DNA of 64,000 nt from Apostichopus japonicus (taxonomy: Eukaryota; Echinodermata; Holothuroidea; Aspidochirotida; Stichopodidae). Numbering within the stretch: the stretch's first letter is position 1; each line of letters opens with the position of its first letter. Below are positions 19,201-31,073 of this stretch, one piece after another. The position numbers and the translations under genes are program-made. The notes beneath the pieces were generated by a model. It searched no databases. It saw nothing but the letters and a program-made list of their open reading frames with translations, and had not been told where the DNA came from. The stretch lies in the NCBI RefSeq assembly GCF_037975245.1, contig NC_092568.1, positions 33,202,501 through 33,266,500 on the forward strand. The letters are read 5' to 3'.

Positions 19201-22200
19201 GTATATACAGCGCGTTTAGAGATGTCCGTATCGGGTTAAAACTTTAAGGCAATTTTTGGTCAAGAAATCATTTTTGTTACCGAAAGTAGATGTATACCAC
19301 GTAAAAGAGGAACCATTCTACTTTAGTGTGGCGCTAACCGGACATGCCAGTAGACTACATAACTAAAGTTAATCGATTTTGAAAAATAAAATAATTTTTT
19401 GGATCATTACACATTACGTATATACAGCGCGTTTAGAGATGTCCGTATCGGGGTTAAAACTTTAAGGCAATTTTTGGTCAAGAAATCATTTTTGTTACCG
19501 ATAGTAGAGGTATATCACGTGAAAGATGAACCTGTCTACTTTAATGTGGTGCTAACCGGACATGCCAGTAGGCTCCATAACTAAAGTTAAACGATTTTGA
19601 AAAAATAAAAATTAACCATTTTTCTGATCATTACACACTACGTATATACAGCGCGTTTAGAGATGTCCGTATCGGGGTTAAAACTTTAAGGCAATTTTTG
19701 GTCAAGAAATCATTTTTGTTACCGATAGTATAGACATACCACGTGAAAGAGGAACCTTTCTACTTTAATGTGATGCTAACCGGACATGCCAGTAGGCTCC
19801 ATAACTAAAGTTAATCGATTTTGAAGAAAAAATAAAAATTAACCATTTTTCTGATCATTACACACTACGTATATACAGCGCGTTTAGAGATGTCCGTATC
19901 GGGTTAAAACTTTAAGGCAATTTTTGGTCAAGAAATCATTTTTGTTACCGAAAGTAGATGTATACCACGTAAAAGAGGAACCATTCTACTTTAATGTGGC
20001 GCTAACCGGACATGCCAGTAGACTACATAACTAAAGTTAATCGATTTTGAAAAATAAAATAATTTTTTGGATCATTACACATTACGTATATACAGCGCGT
20101 TTAGAGATGTCCGTATCGGGTTAAAACTTTAAGGCAATTTTTGGTCAAGAAATCATTTTTGTTACCGAAAGTAGATGTATACCACGTAAAAGAGGAACCA
20201 TTCTACTTTAGTGTGGCGCTAACCGGACATGCCAGTAGACTACATAACTAAAGTTAATCGATTTTGAAAAATAAAATAATTTTTTGGATCATTACACATT
20301 ACGTATATACAGCGCGTTTAGAGATGTCCGTATCGGGGTTAAAACTTTAAGGCAATTTTTGGTCAAGAAATCATTTTTGTTACCGATAGTATAGACATAC
20401 CACGTGAAAGAGGAACCTTTCTACTTTAATGTGATGCTAACCGGACATGCCAGTAGGCTCCATAACTAAAGTTAATCGATTTTGAAGAAAAAATAAAAAT
20501 TAACCATTTTTCTGATCATTACACATTACGTATATACAGCGCGTTTAGAGATGTCCGTATCGGGGTTAAAACTTTAAGGCAATTTTTGGTCAAGAAATCA
20601 TTTTTGTTACCGATGGTAGAGGTATATCACGTGAAAGATGAACCTGTCTACTTTAATGTGGTGCTAACCGGACATGCCAGTAGGCTCCATAACTAAAGTT
20701 AATTGATTTTGAAGAAAAAAAATAAAAATTAACCATTTTTCTGATCATTACACATTACGTATATACAGCGCGTTTAGAGATGTCCGTATCGGGGTTAAAA
20801 CTTTAAGGCAATTTTTGGTCAAGAAATCATTTTTGTTACCGATAGTAGAGGCATACCACGTGAAAGAGGAACCTTTCTACTTTAATGTGATGCTAACCGG
20901 ACATGCCAGTAGGCTCCATAACTAAAGTTAATCGATTTTGAAAAAATAAAAATTAACCATTTTTCTGATCATTACACATTACGTATATACAGCGCGTTTA
21001 GAGATGTCCGTATCGGGGTTAAAACTTTAAGGCCATTTTTGGTCAAGAAATCATTTATGTTACCGATAGTAGAGGTATATCACGTGAAAGATGAACCTGT
21101 CTACTTTAATGTGGTGCTAACCGGACATGCCAGTAGGCTCCATAACTAAAGTTAATCGATTTTGAAGAAAAAATAAAAATTAACCATTTTTCTGATCATT
21201 ACACACTACGTATATACAGCGCGTTTAGAGATGTCCGTATCGGGGTTAAAACTTTAAGGCCATTTTTGGTCAAGAAATCATTTTTGTTACCGAAAGTAGA
21301 TGTATACCACGTAAAAGAGGAACCATTCTACTTTAATGTGGCGCTAACCGGACATGCCAGTAGACTACATAACTAAAGTTAATCGATTTTGAAAAATAAA
21401 ATAATTTTTTGGATCATTACACATTACGTATATACAGCGCGTTTAGAGATGTCCGTATCGGGGTTAAAACTTTAAGGCAATTTTTGATCAAGAAATCATT
21501 TTTGTTACCGATAGTAGAGGTATATCACGTGAAAGATGAACCTGTCTACTTTAATGTGGTGCTAACCGGACATGCCAGTAGGCTCCATAACTAAAGTTAA
21601 ACGATTTTGAAAAAATAAAAATTAACCATTTTTCTGATCATTACACACTACGTATATACAGCGCGTTTAGAGATGTCCGTATCGGGGTTAAAACTTTAAG
21701 GCAATTTTTGGTCAAGAAATCATTTTTGTTACCGATAGTAGAGACATACCATGTGAAAGAGGAACCTTTCTACTTTAATGTGATGCTAACCGGACATGCC
21801 AGTAGGCTCCATAACTAAAGTTAATCGATTTTGAAGAAAAAATAAAAATTAACCATTTTTCTGATCATTACACACTACGTATATACAGCGCGTTTAGAGA
21901 TGTCCGTATCGGGTTAAAACTTTAAGGCAATTTTTGGTCAAGAAATCATTTTTGTTACCGAAAGTAGATGTATACCACGTAAAAGAGGAACCATTCTACT
22001 TTAGTGTGGCGCTAACCGGACATGCCAGTAGACTACATAACTAAAGTTAATCGATTTTGAAAAATAAAATAATTTTTTGGATCATTACACATTACGTATA
22101 TACAGCGCGTTTAGAGATGTCCGTATCGGGGTTAAAACTTTAAGGCAATTTTTGGTCAAGAAATCATTTTTGTTACCGATAGTAGAGGTATATCACGTGA

Positions 22201-25200
22201 AAGATGAACCTGTCTACTTTAATGTGGTGCTAACCGGACATGCCAGTAGGCTCCATAACTAAAGTTAAACGATTTTGAAAAAATAAAAATTAACCATTTT
22301 TCTGATCATTACACACTACGTATATACAGCGCGTTTAGAGATGTCCGTATCGGGGTTAAAACTTTAAGGCAATTTTTGGTCAAGAAATCATTTTTGTTAC
22401 CGATAGTATAGACATACCACGTGATAGAAGAACCTTTCTACTTTAATGTGGTGCTAACCGGACATGCCACTAGGCTCCATAACTAAAGTTAATCGATTTT
22501 GAAAAAAATAAAAATTAACCATTTTTCTGATCATTACACATAACGTATATACGGCGCGTTTAGAGGTGTCCGTATCGGGGTTAAAACTTTAAGGCCATTT
22601 TTGGTCAAGAAATCATTTTTGTTACCGATAATAGACGTATACCACGTAAAAGATGAACCTGTCTACTTTAATGTGTTGCTAACCGGACATCCTAGTAGGC
22701 TCCATAACTAAAGTAAATCGATTTTGAAAAAAAATCATTTTTGGGATCATTACACATTCGATATACACCGCGTTTGGAGATGTCCGTATCGGGGTTAAAA
22801 CTTTAAGGTCACTTTTGGTCAAGAAATCATTTTTGTTACCGATAGTAGACGTATACCACGTGCATGAAAGAGGAACCTTTCTACTTTAATGTGATGCTAA
22901 CCGGACATGCCAGTAGGCTCCATAACTAAAGTTAATCGATTTTGAAGAAAAAATAAAAATTAACCATTTTTCTGATCATTACACACTACGTATATACAGC
23001 GCGTTTAGAGATGTCCGTATCGGGGTTAAAAATTTAAGGCAATTTTTGGTCAAGAAATCATTTTTGTTACCGATAGTAGAGGCATACCACGTAAAAGAGG
23101 AACCTTTCTACTTTAATGTGATGCTAACCGGACATGCCAGTAGGCTCCATAACTAAAGTTAATTGATTTTGAAGAAAAAAAATAATTTTTTGGATCATTA
23201 CACATTACGTATATACAGCGCGTTTAGAGATGTCCGTATCGGGGTTAAAACTTTAAGGCAATTTTTGGTCAAGAAATCATTTTTGTTACCGATGGTAGAG
23301 GTATATCACGTGAAAGATGAACCTGTCTACTTTAATGTGGTGCTAACCGGACATGCCAGTAGGCTCCATAACTAAAGTTAATTGATTTTGAAGAAAAAAA
23401 ATAAAAATTAACCATTTTTCTGATCATTACACATTACGTATATACAGCGCGTTTAGAGATGTCCGTATCGGGGTTAAAACTTTAAGGCAATTTTTGGTCA
23501 AGAAATCATTTTTGTTACCGATAGTAGAGGCATACCACGTGAAAGAGGAACCTTTCTACTTTAATGTGATGCTAACCGGACATGCCAGTAGGCTCCATAA
23601 CTAAAGTTAATCGATTTTGAAAAAAAATAAAAATTAACCATTTTTCTGATCATTACACATTACGTATATACAGCGCGTTTAGAGATGTCCGTATCGGGGT
23701 TAAAATTTTAAGGCAAATTTTGGTCAAGAAATCATTTTTGTTACCGATAGTAGAGGTATACCACGTGAAATATGAACCTGTCTACTTTAATGTGGTGCTA
23801 ACCGGACATGCCAGTAGGCTCCATAACTAAAGTTAATTGATTTTGAAGAAAAAAAAAAAAAATTAACCATTTTTCTGATCATTACACATTACGTATATAC
23901 AGCGCGTTTAGAGATGTCCGTATCGGGGTTAAAACTTTAAGGCAATTTTTGGTCAAGAAATCATTTTTGTTACCGATGGTAGAGGCATATCACGTGAAAG
24001 ATGAACCCTTCTACTTTAATGTGGCGCTAACCGGACATGCCAGTAGGCTCCATAACTAAAGTTAATCGATTTTGAAAAAATAAAAATTAACCATTTTTCT
24101 GATCATTACACATTACGTATATACAGCGCGTTTAGAGATGTCCGTATCGGGGTTAAAACTTTAAGGCCATTTTTGGTCAAGAAATCATTTTTGTTACCGA
24201 TAATAGACGTATACCACGTAAAAGATGAACCTGTCTACTTTAATGTGTTGCTAACCGGACATCCTAGTAGGCTCCATAACTAAAGTAAATCGATTTTGAA
24301 AAAAAATCATTTTTGGGATCATTACACATTCGATATACACCGCGTTTGGAGATGTCCGTATCGGGGTTAAAACTTTAAGGTCACTTTTGGTCAAGAAATC
24401 ATTTTTGTTACCGATAGTAGACGTATACCACGTGCATGAAAGAGGAACCTTTCTACTTTAATGTGGTGCTAACCGGACATGCCAGTAGGCTCCATAACTA
24501 AAGTTAATCGATTTTGAAAAAAATAAAAATTAACCATTTTTCTGATCATTACACATTACGTATATACAGCGCGTTTAGAGATGCCCGTATCGGGGTTAAA
24601 ACTTTAAGGTCACTTTTGGTCAAGAAATCATTTTTGTTACCGATAGTAGACGTATACCACGTAAAAGATGAACCTGTCTACTTTAATGTGGTGCTAACCG
24701 GACATGCCAGTAGGCTCCATAACTAAAGTTAATCGATTTTGAAAAAAATAAAAATTAACCATTTTTCTGATCATTACACACTACGTATATACAGCGCGTT
24801 TAGAGATGTCTGAATCGGGGTTAAAATTTTAAGGCAATTTTTGGTCAAGAAAACATTTTTGTTACCGATAGTAGACGTATACCATGTGAAAGATGAACCT
24901 GTCTACTTTAATGTGGTGCTAACCGGACATGCCAGTAGGCTCCATAACTAAAGTTAATCGATTTTGAAGAAAAAAAATATTAACCATTTTTCTGATCATT
25001 ACACACTACGTATATACAGCGCGTTTAGAGATGTCTGAATCGGGGTTAAAATTTTAAGGCAATTTTTGGTCAAGAAAACATTTTTGTTACCGATAGTAGA
25101 CGTATACCATGTGAAAGATGAACCTGTCTACTTTAATGTGGTGCTAACCGGACATGCCAGTAGGCTCCATAACTAAAGTTAATCGATTTTGGAGAAAAAA

Positions 25201-28200
25201 AATCATTTTTCTGATCATTACACACTACGTATATACAGCGCGTTTAGAGATGTCCGTATCGGGGTTAAAACTTTAAGACCACTTTTGGTCAAGAAATCAT
25301 TTTTGTTACCGATAGTAGACGTATACCACGTGAAAGAGGAACCTTTCTACTTTAATGTGGTGCTAACCGGACATCCTAGTAGGCTCCATAACTAAAGTAA
25401 ATCGATTTTGAAAAAAAAAAAAAATTATCCATTTTTCTGATCATTACACATTACGTATATACAGCGCGTTTAGAGATGTCCGAATCGGGGTTAAAACTTT
25501 AAATTCACTTTTGGTCAAGAAATCATTTTTGTTACCGATAGTAGAGGTATACCGCGTAAAAGATGAACCTGTCTTATTTAATGTGTTGCTAACCGGACAT
25601 CCTAATAGGCTCCATAACTAAAGTTAATCGATTTTGGAAAAAATCATTTTTGGGATCATTACACATTCGATATACACCGCGTTTGGAGATGTCCGTATCG
25701 GGGTTAAAACTTTAAGGTCACTTTTGGTCAAGAAATCATTTTTGTTACCGATAGTAGACGTATACCACGTGCATGAAAGAGGAACCTTTCTACTTTAATG
25801 TGGTGCTAACCGGACATGCCAGTAGGCTCCATAACTAAAGTTAATCGATTTTAGGAAAAAAAATAAAAATTATCCATTTTTCTGATCATTACACATTACG
25901 TATATACAGCGCGTTTAGAGATGTCCGAATCGGGGTTAAAACTTTAAGGTCACTTTTGGTCAAGAAATCATTTTTGTTACCGATAGTAGACGTATACCAC
26001 GTAAAAGATGAACCTGTCTACTTTAATGTGGTGCTAACCGGACATGCCAGTAGGCTCCATAACTAAAGTTAATCGATTTTGAAAAAAATAAAAATTAACC
26101 ATTTTTCTGATCATTACACACTACGTATATACAGCGCGTTTAGAGATGTCTGAATCGGGGTTAAAATTTTAAGGCAATTTTTGGTCAAGAAAACATTTTT
26201 GTTACCGATAGTAGACGTATACCATGTGAAAGATGAACCTGTCTACTTTAATGTGGTGCTAACCGGACATGCCAGTAGGCTCCATAACTAAAGTTAATCG
26301 ATTTTGAAAAAAATAAAAATTAACCATTTTTCTGATCATTACAAACTACGTATATACAGCGCGTTTAGAGATGTCTGAATCGGGGTTAAAATTTTAAGGC
26401 AATTTTTGGTCAAGAAAACATTTTTGTTACCGATAGTAGACGTATACCATGTGAAAGATGAACCTGTCTACTTTAATGTGGTGCTAACCGGACATGCCAG
26501 TAGGCTCCATAACTAAAGTTAATCGATTTTGGAGAAAAAAAATCATTTTTCTGATCATTACACATTACGTATATACAGCGCGTTTAGAGATGTCCGTATC
26601 GGGGTTAAAACTTTAAGACCACTTTTGGTCAAGAAATCATTTTTGTTACCGATAGTAGAGGTATACCACGTGAAAGAGGAACCTTTCTACTTTAATGTGG
26701 TGCTAACCGGACATCCTAGTAGGCTCCATAACTAAAGTAAATCGATTTTGAAAAAAAAAAAAATTATCCATTTTTCTGATCATTACACATTACGTATATA
26801 CAGCGCGTTTAGAGATGTCCGAATCGGGGTTAAAACTTTAAATTCACTTTTGGTCAAGAAATCATTTTTGTTACCGATAGTAGAGGTATACCGCGTAAAA
26901 GATGAACCTGTCTTATTTAATGTGTTGCTAACCGGACATCCTAATAGGCTCCATAACTAAAGTTAATCGATTTTGGAAAAAAAAAAATCATTTTTGGGAT
27001 CATTACACATTCGATATACAGCGCGTTTAGAGATGTCGTATCGGGGTTAAAACTTTAAGGTCACTTTTGGTCAAGAAATCATTTTTGTTACCGATAGTAG
27101 AGGTATACCACGTGAAAGAGGAACCTTTCTACTTTAATGTGGTGCTAACCGGACATGCCAGTAGGCTCCATAACTAAAGTTAATCGATTTTGAAAAAAAA
27201 AAATTAACCATTTTTCTGATCATTACACATAACGTATATACAGCGCGTTTAGTGATGTCCGTATCGGGGTTAAAACTTTAAGGCCACTTTTGGTCAAGAA
27301 ATCATTTTTGTTACCGATAGTAGAGGTATACCACGTGAAAGAGGAACCTGTCTACTTTGATATGGTGCTAACCGGACATCCTAGTAGGCTCCATAACTAA
27401 AGTTAATCGATTTTGAAAAAAATAAAAATTAACCATTTTTCTGATCATTACACATTACGTATATACAGCGCGTTTAGAGATGTCCGAATCGGGGTTAAAA
27501 CTTTAAGGTCACTTTTGGTCAAGAAATCATTTTTGTTACCGATAGTAGACGTATACCACGTAAAAGATGAACCTGTCTACTTTAATGTGTTGCTAACCGG
27601 ACATCCTAGTAGGCTCCATAACTAAAGTTAATCGATTTTGAAAAAAAATCATTTTTGGGATCATTACACATTCGATATACACCGCGTTAAGAGATGTCCG
27701 TATCGGGGTTAAAACTTTAAGGTCAATTTTGGTCAAGAAATCATTTTTGTTACCGATAGTAGACGTATACCACGTGCATGAAAGAGGAACCTTTCTACTT
27801 TAATGTGGTGCTAACCGGACATCCTAGTAGGCTCCATAACTAAAGTTAATCGATTTTGAAAAAAAATAAAAATTAACCATTTTTCTGATCATTACACACT
27901 ACGTATATACAGCGCGTTTAGAGATGTCCGTATCGGGGTTAAAACTTTAAGACCACTTTTGGTCAAGAAATCATTTTTGTTACCGATAGTAGAGGTATAC
28001 CACGTGAAAGAGGAACCTTTCTACTTTAATGTGGTGCTAACCGGACATCCTAGTAGGCTCCATAACTAAAGTTAATCGATTTTGGAAAAAAAATAAAAAT
28101 TATCCATTTTTCTGATCATTACACATTACGTATATACAGCGCGTTTAGAGATGTCCGAATCGGGGTTAAAACTTTAAGGTCACTTTTGGTCAAGAAATCA

Positions 28201-29650
28201 TTTTTGTTTCCGATAGTAGACGTATACCACGTAAAAGATGAACCTGTCTACTTTAATGTGGTGCTAACCGGACATGCCAGTAGGCTCCATAACTAAAGTT
28301 AATCGATTTTGAAAAAAATAAAAATTAACCATTTTTCTGATCATTACACACTACGTATATACAGCGCGTTTAGAGATGTCTGAATCGGGGTTAAAATTTT
28401 AAGGCAATTTTTGGTCAAGAAAACATTTTTGTTACCGATAGTAGACGTATACCATGTGAAAGATGAACCTGTCTACTTTAATGTGGTGCTAACCGGACAT
28501 GCCAGTAGGCTCCATAACTAAAGTTAATCGATTTTGAAAAAAAATAAAAATTAACCATTTTTCTGATCATTACACACTACGTATATACAGCGCGTTTAGA
28601 GATGTCTGAATCGGGGTTAAAATTTTAAGGCAATTTTTGGTCAAGAAAACATTTTTGTTACCGATAGTAGACGTATACCATGTGAAAGATGAACCTGTCT
28701 ACTTTAATGTGGTGCTAACCGGACATGCCAGTAGGCTCCATAACTAAAGTTAATCGATTTTGGAGAAAAAAAATCATTTTTTGGATCATTACACATTAGA
28801 TATACAGCGCGTTTAGAGATGCCCGTATCGGGGTTAAAACTTTAAAGTCACTTTTGGTCAAGAAATCATTTTTGTTACCGATAGTAGAGGTATACCACGT
28901 GAAAGAGGAACCTTTCTACTTTAATGTGGTGCTAACCGGACATCCTAGTAGGTTCCATAACTAAAGTTAATCGATTTTGAAAAAAAATAAAAATTGACCA
29001 TTTTTCTGATCATTACACACTACGTATATACAGCGCGTTTAGAGATGTCCGTATCGGGGTTAAAACTTTAAGACCACTTTTGGTCAAGAAATCATTTTTG
29101 TTACCGATAGTAGAGGTATACCGCGTAAAAGATGAACCTGTCTTATTTAATGTGTTGCTAACCGGACATCCTAATAGGCTCCATAACTAAAGTTAATCGA
29201 TTTTGGAAAAAAAAATCATTTTTGGGATCATTACACATTCGATATACAGCGCGTTTAGAGATGTCCGTATCGGGGTTAAAACTTTAAGGTCACTTTTGGT
29301 CAAGAAATCATTTTTGTTACCGATAGTAGACGTATACCACGTGAAAGAGGAACCTTTCTACTTTAATGTGGTGCTAACCGGACATGCCAGTAGGCTCCAT
29401 AACTAAAGTTAATCGATTTTGAAAAAAATAAAAATTAACCATTTTTCTGATCATTACACATAACGTATATACAGCGCGTTTAGAGATGCCCGTATCGGGG
29501 TTAAAACTTTAAAGTCACTTTTGGTCAAGAAATCATTTTTGTTACCGATAGTAGAGGTATACCACGTGAAAGATGAACCTGTCTACTTTAATGTGGTGCT
29601 AACCAGACATGCCAGTAGGCTCCATAACTATAATTAATTGATTTTGAAGA
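19201..29650 (+). repeat. Main satellite array, ~47 monomers, second orientation
   Basis: Head-to-tail monomers of about 215-227 bp. Landmarks GTATATACAGCGCGTTTAG, GTCAAGAAATCATTTTTG and CTAACCGGACAT recur in each. Near the retrotransposon the monomers alternate among three subtypes. Further right a longer higher-order period is visible: the variant GTCTGAATCGGGG occurs in pairs near 24808/25033 and 26148/26373 (1340 bp apart, six monomers), then at 28378/28603. A CGTGCATGAAAGAGG variant recurs near 22858, 24428, 25768 and 27775. Many monomers carry one open frame of 60-70 codons; no protein family is recognised. Confidence 0.95.
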
Positions 29651-29865
29651 AGAAGAAAAATTATCAATATTTTAAAACGTTTACTCCACTTTTGGTAAAA
29701 AAAAATCGGCTTTGTTACCGATAGTAGGTATTACACGTGAAAGAAGAAATTGTTTTCTCTGATTTGATGCTAGCCGGACCTCCTAACTAGGTCGATAACT
29801 CAAATTAACCGATTTTGAAATAATAATACGTTTGGATCATAACACATTACCGCGCGTTACCAACT
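29651..29865 (+). repeat. Decayed satellite monomer at the array edge
   Basis: Still recognisable (GTTACCGATAGTAGGTATTACACGTGAAAGAAG, split by gaps; CTAGCCGGACCTCC) but strongly diverged from the array consensus. This is typical of the terminal copy of a satellite array. Confidence 0.8.
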
Positions 29866-30700
29866 AATTTTCCTATTTGCATCCCACTCCTGTTAGGATC
29901 GAACGGTTTTTAGCCATCGAATTTCAATAAATCAAAGTGTTACTGGCTGTTTTTTCATACCACGTGTAAGAGGAATAACATAACATCGTCATTGTACCCC
30001 TCTTGACTGTTGCATATTCTCATAAATTAATTGTTTAGACATTTGAAAAAAAAGGGAAAAAATGGTATAAAAATTGCCGCAATTTACGCCTTCTCCACAA
30101 GATTTGGTAGGATCACAAGTTTCAGTTCAATATGGATGCAGAAATCGTCCACCATTAAATTCCAGAACTATATCAAATGAAAGAGCAACATCTTATCTCT
30201 CATATGGTGCAATTATTAGCATTTTACAGTATGCATAGCGTTAATTATTATCGCTTTAAAACAGGTACGAAAAAGTAGCAGTCTTGTTATTGTCCCCTAA
30301 TTTAGGCTGCCCTTAATGGCTGCTGGGGATCCACTTTCCCGCCACAGCGTACCCAGCGCTCGTCACAGTGTACAAACATCAGTGGCCAACGGCGTGTAAC
30401 GTTGATGTATGTACACTATTGGCTGCTGTTAGTGGCTGCTCTTAGTGGCTGCTACGTTCAAACAGGTTGTTGTTGTTGATCAATCTTTAAAAACTGAACC
30501 TTACCAAATTCATATATGAGAAATATTCGCCGCGTTTTAGCAATATGCTAGAACCTCTTGACTAAAGCTAGTGCTCAATGCTCCCAAACACAGAACTTTG
30601 TAAACTAAATTTCTGTGCTCCCGAATCGCCATGGATACGTTGGAATATGACAACCTACAGCAGCTACAAAGTGGAATAAATGCCACCTCGATAAGGCTTC
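29866..30700. other. Unique sequence right of the satellite
   Basis: No gene recognised. A short direct repeat of GGCTGCT phrases (AGTGGCTGCT / TTGGCTGCTG) lies at 30415-30455. Small ORFs have no motifs. Confidence 0.4.
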
Positions 30701-31073
30701 TAAAGGGTGTGAAGACTCGCGCAAAAGGAAACATCTAATGCCGGTAATCTGACCTAGTTTCAAATGAGGTGTAACAGAAGTGTTAGACACCACCATCGAT
30801 CCCAGAAAATACGCACACAGCTTGCTACCTTCGGTAATTAGACACTAGTGTACAGTCAGTACATACAGCTGCGGTCAATACCCACAGCACAGTGTATGAA
30901 CGATACAGCGATGGACATCTCAGGTCTAGATAAAAGATAACAAGGTATCACGTTTCATTACTGTCTGCATTTTGTAGCGACAAGCAGAAAACTTCACTTG
31001 CAAGCAATGGAAAGTTAACTTTTTCAGATCGCGGCACGTGGTTTGGGGCAAGTCTTCAATGCCTTAAAGGTGT
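30701..31073 (+). repeat. Dispersed repeat, copy 1
   Basis: Starts TAAAGGGTGTGAAGACTCG and runs to GGGGCAAGTCTTCAATGCC. It matches 51241-51600 over most of its length, including GACACCACCATCGATCCCAG and CATTACTGTCTGCATTTTGT. Copy 1 has extra bases near 30820-30870. I see no terminal inverted repeats and cannot name the family. Confidence 0.8.
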
